Made by a program: the position numbers and the translations under genes. This document shows positions 13,112-25,300 of a stretch of DNA of 64,000 bases, piece after piece. The notes under the pieces are model-generated. The model made no database searches and had not been told where the DNA came from. It saw only the letters and a program-made list of their open reading frames with translations. How positions within the stretch are numbered: the stretch's first letter is position 1; each line of letters begins with the position of its first letter. This stretch comes from Ectocarpus siliculosus (Eukaryota; Sar; Phaeophyceae; Ectocarpales; Ectocarpaceae): NCBI GenBank assembly GCA_000310025.1, contig FN648530.1:99309-163308 (forward strand), in the 5' to 3' direction.

Positions 13112-13236
13112 CTTCTTCTTCGGAGGAGGAGGAGGAGGAGGAGGAGGAGGAGGAAGAACCTTATCCTGTCGAGCGAGTTTCAACCAGCGATGGGGAGGGG
13201 AGTGAGGGGGAGGGGGGGGCGGGGGTTAGACCCTAA
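1417..13236 (+). CDS. Large multi-exon protein of unknown function
   Basis: I do not recognise the family. Proposed exons, all compatible in phase unless noted: 1417-1856 (start open, no in-frame Met, so a 5' exon is missing), 2513-2578, 3591-3689, 5230-5445, 6186-6308, 6588-7214, 8321-8395, 8736-8909, about 10747-10849 and 12838-13236 with stop TAA at 13234. The 6588 exon holds ~12 Gln from a CAG run, then a Thr-Gly run and a Gly-rich linker. The last exon has a Ser run followed by a Glu run, giving a disordered acidic tail. Folded-looking parts are the helical SWLRANRDILYQG region (5230 exon) and the part from SGGDSFFVVQDLFGGEGVLV onward (exons 6588-8909). The intron after 2578 needs a GC donor (AAG|GCAAGA). 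The 8909 to 10747 join is out of phase, so a small exon in between is missing. Existence of the gene is well supported; its function is unknown. Confidence 0.75.
4373..4460. repeat. Perfect 44-bp tandem duplication
   Basis: The 44-bp unit beginning GAGGTCGCGAGCCAGACCCG occurs twice head-to-tail at 4373-4416 and 4417-4460 with no mismatch. It lies in the intron of the unknown gene, and its lack of divergence points to a recent duplication or an assembly slip. Confidence 0.9.
4490..4692 (+). CDS. Possible additional exon of the unknown gene
   Basis: The open stretch reads as a plausible helical segment (YDDGVKQLDAMRVESVV ... LLFCMACELLHVRLLAPE) and ends at a GT donor (CCGGAG|GTGACA) in phase 0. 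This matches the phase-0 acceptor of the next exon at 5230. No acceptor in the right phase was found on its 5' side, so inclusion is uncertain. Confidence 0.4.
7321..7422. repeat. Short tandem repeat, three units
   Basis: GGGGGCACACAGAAGAT or a one-base variant recurs three times at ~46-47 bp spacing with GATGAGAG before the second and third units. It is intronic. Confidence 0.75.
7977..8085. repeat. Long interrupted CTG/CAG microsatellite
   Basis: About 105 nt consist almost only of CTG with a few TTG interruptions, in the intron between the 6588-7214 and 8321-8395 exons. All six frames are partly open here, giving poly-Leu, poly-Cys, poly-Ala, poly-Gln or poly-Ser reading frames that are artefacts of the repeat. 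Confidence 0.95.
9931..9985. repeat. 7-bp minisatellite, CCGTGTT x ~7
   Basis: CCGTGTT is repeated head-to-tail about seven times in an intron of the unknown gene, with no visible coding content. Confidence 0.9.
12076..12690 (-). mobile_element. ~0.6-kb dispersed repeat R3, copy 1
   Basis: This region is the reverse complement of 39494-40112 and nearly identical across most of its length, for example AGAAGATCCAAAGAACACGC on the minus strand. One end is an (AAC)n run at 12673-12690, the other lies near the CTCTACAAA block at 12078. A simple-repeat terminus fits a retroposed element, but there are no long open frames or clear target-site duplications. This copy lies in the last intron of the unknown gene. 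Confidence 0.75.
13081..13155 (+). repeat. Coding TTC/TCT and GAG trinucleotide runs
   Basis: A TCT run followed directly by a GAG run encodes Ser then Glu in the last exon of the unknown gene. It looks like expandable coding microsatellites that give an acidic tail. Confidence 0.85.
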
Positions 13237-14529
13237 CGGCCCCGGAGAATACGGTAGGCGGTGTTTTCTCCGTGTCTTCTAGCGTCCCCGAGTACAGCAT
13301 GCATGGATATTTTGTGGGTGATTGAGGGGGTTCTTGCTTGCGCCTACGGCCGATAACGTTGTGCGTGCGTTCTGGACCAGACCACATTTGGCGCCCCCCC
13401 CCCGAAAGCAGGAACTAGTACCAGTGTAGACCGGTAAGCATGACTACGATTCGAGAGTGTTCTTCGACGACGGTGGGGGGGGGAAGTGTTTTCGTGTGTG
13501 CTTGTTCAAAGAAAAGTGAAGTTTAGTTTATTGCGTTTGTCATGGGACGGAGGGAATGTGTGGTATTCAAGTGTATATCAGCTTGATATAACACGAAACG
13601 GTGACGTTCTGTATTCGTTGCAAGACGTGTCTTGCAGTTTGTTTGTAAAGGAGTGGTACTGCTGTTGGTCTTTATGGACTGATTTGTTAGCCCTGGGGGG
13701 AGTTGTCTGGCAACGAAAGGGCTTGTATTGTGTCGTATTGTCACTCACGTGTTACAACCCTGTTGAACTGTGTTGATTGTTTTCCTTGTGGAGTCTCACG
13801 GTAGCGTTTCTTTCGTGTACGATCGCATCATCATCGTACAATATCATCATCACGATGTCCCCCGTATCTCTTTTTTGCAAGAGTTGATCAATCACAAGTA
13901 GCTAAAGTCGTGCTGCCTGCCTGGTGCACAAAAAGTTAATACGCCCGGTTTTCTCTTCCAGCCATAAAACATGAAAGCCACAGGACGAGCAATCGTCTTC
14001 CCGCCATAAAAATCATGAAAGCCACGGGACGCAGCTGTGATTGCTCGTCTTATCGCAACAGTATCGCAAGTAGAACAGCAGTGCCACCAAACCTCCAAAT
14101 GTAGAGACACCGAACAGCTGAACATGTCAACAGCGGAACCTCGGCGTCGTAGCGTCGCGGTCATGCGGGGGGGGGGGCGGCGGGTTACAAATCCTTCAGA
14201 AATAGATACAGGCGGGAGAGAACTTGTGATATTGTCATCGACGCCATGCACTAAACTTGAATGGTGGCCGGTCAGAAAGACCAAAAGGCTCGATCACCCA
14301 CTACTAGCTACTGCACATCGCGTTCCACGCTGGACGCGTATATTAACTGCCGAACGAATTTACTGCAGGGTGTGTGTTTACGCTAAATAGGACGCTTAGG
14401 GAAGAAACAAACTTACATTTTGGAACTCCTTCCTTCTCAGATGATTCACGGCGCCCCCGATGCTGGTTGCTGGTTGCTGCTTGCCGTTGTCTACTCGGTG
14501 CCACTCTGCTGCCTGGCTGGTCACTTGCA
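13237..14529. other. Intergenic region, no gene seen
   Basis: This contains short poly-C/poly-G runs (13396, 13475, 14166) and a near-direct repeat of CCATAAAA..CATGAAAGCCAC at ~13963 and 14003. It should hold the polyadenylation signal of the upstream gene and the promoter of the glycerol-3-phosphate dehydrogenase gene, but I could not identify either with confidence. Confidence 0.4.
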
Positions 14530-17500
14530 ATGGAGACTCCACGCGATGAGGCACAAAAGGCATGTGTGCTGGGATCGGGAGCGTTCGGGACAGCCCTGGC
14601 ACAGTTAATGGCAAGAAAGGGGGTGCCGACAACAGCGTGGACACGATCTCAAGATGTCACAGACCTCATCACCAGGTTTGAAGTACATTGTACTTGCTGT
14701 CGGATTTGCTCTCACTCCCTGTACCACAAAGCTTCCTACAACAGCAGCAGCCCTTCAGCGGAGTAGCGGTCGTTACTTGATGCAAAGGGTGCATACGCTC
14801 CACGATCTGGACGTGTTCTATGCGTGCAGCATGACCATGATGGCGGTTGGGTGTTTTAACCCTACAACCCCGTGGCAAAGTGAAACATGTGCATGAAAAA
14901 CAACCGCTCCTCCTACATATACATATGTTCTACCTCCTGGAGCAAAGTCTATACCATACCGAGAGCCTGCGCATCATAGGTGCTGTAGTATACTTACCTT
15001 CACGATATGCGGCGAGCACTCACAAGCATTGGGGCTGTGCATGCCTGTTAAATATGCAGCAGTCAGAGGTCTTTCAGCCAGTGCGGAAATTGCACCGTTG
15101 GGCGGATGATTTTTGAACACCCCGATAGCACTGCGGGTCACCCCGCAAGATACGCACTGGATGCATCGATCCCGCGCGGAGCACGGCACCCACGTAAGCC
15201 TACACACGTTCCTACAGCAGTAGTAGATCTACAGCAGTGAGCAGAACGGAGCCTCTATTGTCTATAGAGTACGAAGAAATATGCCTTCTTTGGGCGATAA
15301 CTACAGTACTAGTCTACTGCTGTTGAAATTGTTGATTCTCTCTTGAGGTCATCGTACGCGCTGTGTGGTGTTCACGTGTACTGCGTTTCTGTGGGAATGT
15401 CGAAATGTTTGACCGCGTGGCATACTATATATGTGGAGAGGCGGTGTCCCACAAGACAAAGGTTTTCTGCTGGCCTCATCATTTGGTCATTTGCGCGAAC
15501 TGCTGTGTGTCTCGTGGAATTCATATGCGGTGATCTGTGGAGCAGCGTAAACTGATCTATCCTTTGATCTGGTGAAGATTGGTTGCGATGGCGATCTGTT
15601 GACCTCACGATCTGTTGAAGCAGCGCACACTGCTGCTGTTTATCCGTCGAAATGTAGATGCGATGGTGATCTGTTGACCTCACATAATGGGGTCTGTTGA
15701 GCAGCGCACACTTGCTGTACGTGTCTGATTGAATGGGGTGTCATATTAGTTATGTCATGATGTCATGATGCTTTGTTGGCCTCATGATCTGTTGAGCAGC
15801 ACCCACGAGAACACCCCGTACTTGCCGGGCATCAAGCTGAGCGAGCTTGTCGTGGCCACTACGGAGGTGTCGGAGGCCGCGGAAGGCGCCAGCATCGTCT
15901 TCGTCGTTGTGCCTACGCCCTTCATCAGAGGTGTGTATCCTTCAACAGGCGATACTGCTGCTGTAGCGGCTCGGCTAAGAGAGGGTCGGGATACGCCAAG
16001 AACACTGCAATTGAACCCGGTTTTCTCTTATACCGAACGACATCAAACTTATTTGTTTCTTGTGGTCGGGATGGCAACTTTTACTCTCATACTTGTATGA
16101 TACTATGAAAAGTATTTCCGTGCTTTCTCTTGAGTGGTGTCTCTTTCACCCTAGCCGGCACTACCAGTATGTGAGTAAGAGCCAGGCACGTGGTAGACTA
16201 TTTAGTAGAGAACAGTAGCGAGGAAGATGAAGCAACAGAGGAAGTGGCGAGAGAATGAGGGAGAGAGGGAGAGCGAGCCGCATGCGGAGAGTACGCAGAG
16301 AGGGGGGCTCTCTGCTGACTGAGAACCTTGTGTTGCAGTGGAGAGGGGGCTACTTGTTTCACGGAACTACATGTACCACCACACCAAACGTTGTGGCTGT
16401 ATCAGAGGTTGAGGAACTTCACTTAGGCCTACATTCCCAGGGCTGACGCACCGCTGTTGACATGACCGAATTCTTGGGGTACTGTTCCGCTGCTTCGACC
16501 CGGATGTTTTCCGCCTGTGCTTTGCTGCTGTAGCGGCTGGCTGCCGCCTCCGCCGTCCGCGACACGCTGCTCTTGATGCTGCTGCCGATCGGATCTATGT
16601 GCAGATTTCATCGTGAAGCATAGAGACAAGATACCAACGGGGGTGCCAATCGTGGTCTGCTGCAAGGGCATTGAGAACGGCTCGCTGCTCACGCCTTTCG
16701 AGATTCTGGAGGAGGAACTGCCGGGAAAGGTATGCTGTAGGGCGACCAAACATCCTCATCGAGACCTTGTTTAGCTTTGATACCAACCCCCGCGGTGGTA
16801 CATAAATTGGGGCGCTGATCGTACACGGAACTCCCAAAATATCTGCTTTTCTCCACTTTTTCTTGTATCCCTATGCTGTTTGCGTTTTACTTGTCCCTTG
16901 CTTGGCCTCCTTCGCACAATCTAAGCCTTGCAGGACAACGCGTGATAAAAAGCATACTTGAAGCTGGGGTTGTGCAGACTCCTCAAGTCTTGAGCACCAA
17001 ACACCCTAGCAGGACCAAACGGCGCCTGGCCTGCATTTCGCAACTCCAAGCTTATGCCCCTAACTCCTAACCCCTAGCTGACTGTACCGCAGCTAGAAAC
17101 ACGTTTCCCTTTAGAACTCCAACCTGTGGCCGTTGTCCCTGTGATAGCTACGATAGTCCTCACCCTCGACGACCCAATTATCTCCCGGCAAACGCTAACC
17201 CGAACCCTTCACCACAACCCGCGGCCTCCTGCCTTTGAACCCCACCACCATCATCAGTACCACAAGCACCTGGCCTGTCTATCCGGACCCTCCTTCGCGA
17301 GAGAGGTAGCGCTCGGGAAGCCCACCTCTGTCACCGTGGCCGCCAAGGACATGGCCTGCGCGAGCAAGGTCCAGGAGATGGTGAGCGACCTCAACTTCCG
17401 CGCCTACACCTCGGATGACGTGATGGGGCTCGAGCTCTTCGGGGCCGTGAAGAACGTTCTCGCGATCGCGTGCGGGGCGAGCGATGGGTTCGAGTTCGGG

Positions 17501-19212
17501 CTGAATGCGAGGGCGGCGCTGATCACGAGGGGCCTAGCGGAGATCTCGCGCATGGCGGTGAAGTGAGAGTTATTATTATTATTAAGGCTCTTGTTAAAGG
17601 TCATCTTGTGTTTTGTGTTTTGTGTTTTGTGTTTGTGTTTGTTCGAGGGGTGAACCCTGTGAGTGTTGAGTTGACGTGTGTTTTTCTTTCAAAGGGGCTG
17701 CGAGGTAGATAAGCCGTAGACTCCTGTTTGGCTGGATGGAGCACGGCGTTGGTCAGAGTTGGCACTGCCGTTGGAGGATGCAGGCGAGGTTGCACGCACC
17801 CGTATCGACAACTTTGTCTAGGTTGGTGAATCCACCAGAGCATGATCTTCAACGGCTAGATCTTAGCAGAACATGATTGGGTGCAGAGACAGAAAATGTA
17901 CAACCATGAACATGGTGACCTGAATGTGAATCGTGGATATTGCTGTATATATTTTTTTGTTTCTTCAGGAAGGGGGCTTCGCCGCTGAGCATGGGGTCCC
18001 TGTGTGGCGTGGGGGACCTGGTGCTCACTTGCACCGGCTCTCTCTCGCGTAACTGGACCGTGGGAAACAGGCTGGCGAGGGGGGAGGTGCGTGGAACTTT
18101 GCAAATGGTGATGCGTGATGTTCAATCGTGTGTGATCTCATCTCTGAGTGGTCGGTCCTTTCGACCCTGTACCTCCACGAGAGGTACAGGAGTAGGCGTA
18201 GTATCTCTGCGCTGCTTCGATCTAAGCAAAAGCCAAAATGGGGGCTGTATATCAATGGCCGACGTTTTCGGCTGAGATTATCTTCATGTTAAGCACGGGT
18301 TGCCACACTGGTGGAACCGGTACCTGCGCGATCGTGTTGGACGCTCCTTGAGGAGAGTAAAGTGAACAACTAATACTGCTGTAGTCTGCACTTGCACAGA
18401 AGTTCGTGTGCAGAGAAAGCGTGGCTAGCCGGTGTGCCCCAGGCCATGTCAATATCGCGAGGCTTGTAACGTAACATCATTTGTCGGGGGTCTCAGCATC
18501 GTCCGTGCCCGTGTGTTCTGTTCCGCGTTGTGGTCTCAAGCCCCTCTCCCATGTGTATGTGTATCCCAAGCAACTACAATATTCTCTCTTGTTCGGCAGG
18601 ACCTTGATACCATCACGACCAGCATGCGGATGGTAGCGGAGGGGGTCAAGACTGCGAGTTCTGTGGTTGCACTCAGCGATAAGATGGGGGTGGAGATGCC
18701 CATCTGCCAAGAAGTCTTCGAGGCGAGTGCTGTTGTTGTTGTTGTTGTTTTAGGGTTAGGGATACCTGAATAGCACTGCCAGTTTCGTAGAAGCGTATGC
18801 ATACACATGAGTTGTAGTTTCTGTTCTGAAACCCGAGAAACGGTTGTTGATTTTTTCAAAGGAGTCGACACCGGGCGGGGGGTCCAAGCAACACCAGAAA
18901 AAAGAGACCTATCTTGTGATAACGGACGGTGTTGCAAAACAGAAATCGCCAGCGGTTCAAAGGGGCACCCATCCCATCCATCGCACGATTGCACCATCTA
19001 CGATTCAAAACCCGGCCGATTTTTTTGCGGCACTGCCCCGCCGTGGCTGTCTTTGGCCTGTCTCTACTCGCATGTCGGCGCAGGTTCTCCACAACAAGAA
19101 GCCGGTCATGGAGGCGTTGGCGTCCCTTCAAGGCCGACCGCACTCCCACGACCTCAGCCTCGAGCTCAAGCACTCGGAGGGCTGGAAGAGCATGGGCTTG
19201 GGACACCCTTAA
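14530..19212 (+). CDS. gpsA: NAD(P)+-dependent glycerol-3-phosphate dehydrogenase
   Basis: It interconverts dihydroxyacetone phosphate and sn-glycerol 3-phosphate for glycerolipid synthesis. Exons 14530-14675, 15800-15930, 16605-16729, 17258-17562, 17969-18086, 18600-18722 and 19084-19212 join in frame to 358 aa, close to the ~340 aa of the bacterial/plastid family. Visible motifs in order are the Rossmann [11 protein letters not shown] (N-terminus), [16 protein letters not shown], the catalytic-lysine region [29 protein letters not shown] and [10 protein letters not shown]. The last intron needs a GC donor (GAG|GCGAGT), since the neighbouring GT would break the frame. The chosen ATG at 14530 leaves only ~10 residues before the Rossmann fold. 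The frame upstream is open and hydrophobic (CWLLVAACRCLLGATLLPGW) and preceded by an acceptor-like TTCTCAG at 14440, so a targeting peptide from an upstream exon is possible. The symbol follows the bacterial orthologue. Confidence 0.95.
17570..17640. repeat. Simple repeats (ATT)n and TGTGTTT units in intron
   Basis: Right after the fourth exon of the glycerol-3-phosphate dehydrogenase gene are ATT repeats and then TTTTGTG units. They are intronic simple sequence. Confidence 0.7.
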
Positions 19213-20807
19213 AGGCGCATCAGATGATCCGTGACGACATACGCCCGGAAGCCCAACCTCATAAATGGCGGCCCCCGATAAAGGTTAGAGGGGGCTGACT
19301 TGCTTCGTTGCGTGCAGCCAGGCGAACGTCGGACGGCGTTAAGGAGACTATGCATAGACTTGCTACTCTGCGGGATGGCGGGTACAGCAGTACCAGTGCC
19401 TTCGTGCAGACAGACAGCGCAGAACGTTCAGGCTCCAAAGGCTTGGAAAGACGAACGCTACAACGTTAGGGTAGATTGTGTACACGCGCGACAAATAGAT
19501 TATTCGATTGGATTAATTAGTTGTCGAGGTGTACTACGGCCCCCTTTCTGGAAGGAAGGATGCAGCAGGTGGTACAAGAGTTGAAGCGTGAGCCCACCAA
19601 TCATTCCAGGCTGCTGCTAAAAGTCGTTGCCTAAATCTGTGTTCTTTCTTGTTCTGTTCTGTAGTAGTCCTGTGCTGGGAATTTAACAATTTTTTCAAGT
19701 AGTTTTTTGCGGGTACTGGAAGGTTGGGAACCTCTTGCAGAGTCATCGATGTACTGCAACTTGTGTGTGCAGTTTTTAAGCCCTTTCTCTGTGTTGAGGT
19801 TGCTCTGGAAGACTTGGCGCACACACGCTCGCTTCCGTCGACAACCGGCCCTTGAGTTGTATTTGGCGTGCGCTTTCATGGAAAATCTTTAGAAAAAAGA
19901 AAAAAACACCTTTATTTCCCCTCCGTAACGGTGCTGTTTGATGGTTGATGGCACGGCGAAAGGTAGATCGTAACTCCTGTCTCCAACACACGACCTTAAA
20001 TGTATGGATGAGCGGACGTGCAAAATAGATGGTTCTGCTAAATGGCTTTTGGCGATGGGCACCCTTCAGAACCACACGGCGTATTTTCACCAAGAGGCGC
20101 CCTGTGTAGCCCAGTGATGGTAAGACGTCCTACATAGGAAAGATGGGGATCTACACGTCGGCTCCGTTGCCTTGTATTAATCAACATCAACATTTAGGCT
20201 CCACTGAGGGCACTTTCACGCCCGGGTGTACTGCACGTTATTTTTGCCTGGACCGGTTCCGGCACCCCCAAAGATTGATGAAACGACAATGAGATTATTA
20301 CTGAAACGACAATGAGATTGACGAAACGAAACAAGTGCCGAAGCGAAAAAGCGAAACCGCTGAAAAAAAAACAATGGGATAATCCTTCATTCTTGCTGAA
20401 AGCCACATGAGACCACCAAATCACCGCCGGTGGATATCCCTATACCACGGAAGAAAGAATTCTCGTCATGACAGCCACAACCAACAAGATGCACCTACCT
20501 GTGTTGTCGTCATGGTGTCGTGTAGTGTTAACGTTTAACCCCGCCGCCTTCGCTGACGACAACTGCTTCTCCCAACACACCAAGTAGTTTGCGGATTCAA
20601 TTACCTCCGGGAAGTTGTTACAGCATCGAAAGCCCGGGTATATACCACCATAGCAGCAACACTTAACTGTACTGTAGCACGGGACGCGAAAACACACCAC
20701 AGGCAACACCAGCCACATATGGTAACCGCAAGAGGTGGGAATGGACGAGGGAAGCAAACCGCGCCAGGGTCACCATGGCTGCCGTTGGTCCCCTCACTAG
20801 CTCTGAC

Positions 20808-20810
<3 letters not shown>

Positions 20811-20852
<42 letters not shown>
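20811..20852. repeat. (AG)n microsatellite
   Basis: About 21 uninterrupted AG units are present. Arg-Glu and Ser-Leu open frames over it are artefacts. Confidence 0.95.
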
Positions 20853-20857
<5 letters not shown>

Positions 20858-21265
20858 TGGCATCGCTACCACACCATGTCAATGATAGCGTACGTAGCAC
20901 ACCAAGCACACGTTCGTTTTGTTTGTCGAAGTGTGAGCTCGCCCCCCCCCCCCCCCCCCCCCCCGGGGAAATTTTCCGGGTTTTTCCATTTCCCCCCTTT
21001 TCCCCCCCTGGTTTAAAAAAGAAAAATACCCGGGGGTTGGTGCGGGGGGCCCCGGGGGGAAAACAAAAACAACAAACTGAACCCCCCCCCCCCCCGGGAA
21101 TTTAAACTCCCAAACCCCACTGGGCCCCCTGAAAAAAAAACCCAAAATGGGCCCCCTTTCCCCCGGGGGGGCCAAAAATTTCCCAACCTTTTTTTTTTCC
21201 AACCCGAACAAAGAAAACCTTTTTTCAAATGAAAAGCCTGTTTACAAAAATTCCCTCCCCCCGGG

Positions 21266-21365
21266 NNNNNNNNNNNNNNNNNNNNNNNNNNNNNNNNNNN
21301 NNNNNNNNNNNNNNNNNNNNNNNNNNNNNNNNNNNNNNNNNNNNNNNNNNNNNNNNNNNNNNNNN
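21266..21365. other. Assembly gap (100 N)
   Basis: This is a run of exactly 100 N, a conventional placeholder for a gap of unknown length. Both flanks are dominated by poly-C and poly-T blocks, and the left flank appears to be a degraded version of the right flank (see findings). Confidence 0.98.
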
Positions 21366-22328
21366 ACCTTTTTTTTTTTTTGTAAAAGAAGAGCGCTCCC
21401 CCCCCCCCCCCCCCCCGCCCGGGGTAATTTTCCAGGCTTTTCCAATTCCCTCGCTTTCCTCCGCATGCTTAAGAAGTGATATATACCTGGTGCTTGTTGC
21501 GTGTGCCTCGTGGGGCAAAGCAAAACGATCAAGCTGAGCCTCCGCCTCGCCGTGAAATTGATACTCCAAAGCGCAGCTGGCCCACGTGAAACAAACACAC
21601 AATATGGCCCCTCTTCCCTCAGGGGGGCCGAGAAATTCCCAATCATTTTCTTTGTCAAACCTGACGAATGAAACCGTTTTTACAAGTGAGATGCATGTTG
21701 ACAGAATTCCTCTCCCCAGGCGTGCTGAACGGGAAACCTTTGTATCTACCGTACATACGTCTGGTGCAAATTCGAACCATGTCCACTGCTAGACAACCGC
21801 CGTTGCCAAACATGGGCGTCTGCGCTCGTCGCTCATGGTTGACCATATCGTACCCACTCTACCCGCTGTTGAGACGAGAGGTGAGTCTCTTGCTGACTAT
21901 TGCGCCTTCGCAATTCAGGCCGGATGACACTGCCTCCCTAATGACTTGACCGTTGAGGTTGAAAAGCTTTTGTTCCGGTACAAGACCCCATGCATGTCAC
22001 CCTCCCTCGAGTCGCCCACTAGTGGCGATGGGGTAGAAGCCAAACTGATCCTACCTTAGGTTTCGGATTAACTTGCGCCCAAGAACATGCTTACATGTTC
22101 CCAAAACAAATGACCCCCCTTTCATAGAAAGGCTAAGGCTCCATGTGGACAAGATGGAAAACTCTTGCCCAAAATAAACAAAGGCGTGCAAAGAAAGGTT
22201 CCATGTCGACAAGATGGAAACCTCTTGCCTCAAAACAAAAAAGGCGTGCCTGAGAGGGTCTAGAATGTAGCGAAAGATCAACACCTTCTGCCCTGCTAGA
22301 TACCACACGGTTTAGGTTAGCCCGCGCA

Positions 22329-25300
22329 CTATCGGTCGAGCCCGATCAAGCTGAAAAACTCGGCCCTTGTTCTAGAATCCGCCTGGAAGCAGCCGTTCAC
22401 GCTGCTGGTCATGGTGGTTGCCCCCTGCTTCTGCACGCCTCGCATGACCATGCACATGTGTCTGACAAGATTTTTTTCATCACCAGGTGCAGGCACGAAA
22501 AAAAAAAAAGTAGCGTTCGGGACGACGGGTAAAAAATTGGTGTATTGGCCGTGGGACATATATCGTAGAAAAGCGGGGGGCTAGATTCGTACGTGACAGC
22601 AGTCTCTCTGCCCCCAGATAGATCGGGGTCGTGTGTTGCGTGTGTTGCGAGTGAGGAATGCTGCAGTCGTATCAAAACATCACAGCAGTTGCTTATTCCT
22701 AGATTAGTCCATTGGGGTCCCCCCAGCAAGCAACATTAGGCATGGCGGGTTGACTCCGGCGTATTGTAGAGTTGGCGAGCGGGGGAAAACGCGAAAACAC
22801 GACAGCAGCTTCACAGAAACGAGCAGACGCAAAAAAAAATGGTAGTGGAGTCAAGAACATCGGAGAGTCACACGGAGAGTCACCGGCGCTGCAACCCGGT
22901 GACGGATTCCGAACACTTGTTTCCCAAAGCCATCTCACGATTTGATTGACTCTTACGGTGTACAGTACTCCATCCGGGGGGTAGAGGGTGAAAGTACAAA
23001 GGAAACTGAGAGAACGACTTTTTCACGCCATGTGTACCTTTACCTTTCCCCGGCAATTTTTTTCGTCGACGGCACTGCAAAAAAGAACAACCCGCCCGGC
23101 CAAACCCGAACCCTACCATAAAAAACTTCGTCATGTACCTAAGCTTTTAAGAGACCAGTGCATCAATCTCCTCAGACAGTAGGAACAGCCCACCCATCCA
23201 ATCCAAACCATAACACATCCATGCATACCCGACACGGCAACACCCATGTAACGCGGAGAAACGCAGCACGACTCACGATGCCTCGACGACCACCCCCACT
23301 CCCAACGGGTCGACCGCCTCTCGAATGGCTTCCGCGATCTGACGCGTCAACCTCTCTTGCACCTGCAGCCGGCGCGCGTACATGTCCGCGATTCGAGCCA
23401 GCTTGCTCAAGCCGATGATCTTCGGTACACGGACGGACGGCGAAGGAGAGAGCGAGCGTGTCAGCACCGAACACAAACAGCGGAACTTGGGCGGCAGACA
23501 TGACGTACACATACGCTAAATACGAAAAAGATGCATGTGACATACACCGCGTTTGGGTCTTTTGCTGCGTCCCGCGTTTTATTAGAGAGTTGGTCCATTT
23601 TTTGTGCTCCTTTGTACTTTCCTGCGTGTCTTTGTGTTTCCGTCTATTTGGATCTACCCTCTCCAAGTTTGACACCAAAAAATGCCGCGTCAACAGAGGA
23701 GGCACGAGACGGCAAAAGTTGCTCAGCACCACATAATCATTCCACGGTAGAGCCGAGATAAAGGCAAACACAAGCCCCTACGTTACGCTTGGGAGGTCTA
23801 GAGGAGGATGTTGGGAAGATGTTGGGCGGCGGGTAAAATAGACGTGTCTATAAATAGTGCTGGTTGAACACCAGTGCTGGTTGCCGGTATACTTTAGCCC
23901 AATGCCGGCCAATTCTCAGTGCGCACAGCCAAAGCTCTCAACAGCGCCGGTTGAGGGTTTTTTCGTCCCCGAACAGTGCCAGTTTAGGGCTATCCAGGCA
24001 CTCTACGCAGTAGTGCCGGTAAATGGTGAATTTTCTGCGCACACTCGACACTAAAGAAGGACCTCTGATGTAAATTATGTATTCTACAGGGACCTCCACT
24101 GCTTTACTCTAGCGGTATTTGTTGCACTCATGGAACCGGTCGCCCCGGTAGTTCAATTGGTATCCTCGAAAACCTTGTCGTGGGCAGGATCAGGGGTTCG
24201 AATCCCGGCGTAAGCGAGCTTCTGTTTCTGGTCTTGGTGGAAAGCGAAAGCGCCCACTCATTGTTCGTGTGTACACAGAGGGAAGAGGGTGCTGCACTTC
24301 AAATAAAAATATGAGGCAAAGCACCGCAAGAGAGTTGGGTTGGGGGCCTCAGGGAGAGGGACCCTTCGGTGTGTGACCACGGGTTGGAGTAAACGGCACA
24401 AATACTGTGGGCGCTGATTTTTAAGTCATGACAAAAAAAAGGGGGGGGTCGTGGTTGAATGTCCACAAGAAGAGCACAAGAGCACGCTTTGTTTGTGTGT
24501 GTGTTTTTATTATAAGCATCAACCGCGCAAACCGGCTGACCAATGAAAAGACGTCGGTCTCAGTGCGGGTGAAAACCAAGAACAAAACACTTCTAAATGC
24601 CATTAACTGGGACCCCGTGAGGGGGCGGCATGGGGGAGACTAACCTATTCTCCGGATCAAAGACACAATAGTGTGTATGTGTGTGTGTGCAGTTTTATCT
24701 TACCTGATGGTGCTGACGTGGCACACATGGATATTGATTGGATTAGTGCAGAGCTGCTGCATACGCGCTCCTGTTTTGCGTCGCGCTGTACATCGAGAAG
24801 GATGCGCCACTGGCGACGTATTACGTGCAAGATGAGCGGGCTTGAACAATGCAACATTCATGCAACCGTCCCTGGAAAAAACAAAAAAAAAACACAAATA
24901 TATACCGCTGTGGGTTTGGGTCGTGTGGGCGCACTTCACCCCACGGGTGACATTATTGCACCCCTTCCTTATCATCTGCAGGTGGGGTCAGGTGGGCTCA
25001 ATTCATCCCATGGGTGAAAATTGAAAATGATCACAACCCATCTTTATCACGCCCCCTTCTTGTCAACCCCCCCGTGTGGGATGGAGTCCTGTGAGTGCAG
25101 TTTATGACACTGGTCACACAAGATATCACACCCCCTTCACAACACCACACCCGTGTGATACTTCTTGAACCTCCAAAAATGTCACCACACAGGTGTGGCA
25201 TCTTGTGCTACCTATAGAGGTACGTATGTACATTGTACTTGCCTTTGATCGGGGGATGTAGGCGATGTGAACCTTTCCAGTGAACGGAACCATGTGGTGC

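Larger units (their letters stand above)
19213..22328. other. Intergenic region with a low-quality assembly gap
   Basis: Between the glycerol-3-phosphate dehydrogenase stop and the GTP cyclohydrolase stop there is no supportable gene. It holds an (AG)n run at 20811-20852, poly-C blocks and the N gap. Two similar ~55-bp blocks around 22135-22215 (AGATGGAAA..CTCTTGCC) form a short direct repeat. Confidence 0.5.

Noticed and set aside
21147-21658. Open frames through the N run
   Set aside because: They cross the 100-N gap and homopolymer-corrupted sequence.
24137-24215. Candidate tRNA gene
   Set aside because: A and B boxes are present but acceptor and anticodon stems do not pair, and the sequence continues into a shared SINE body and A-rich tail.
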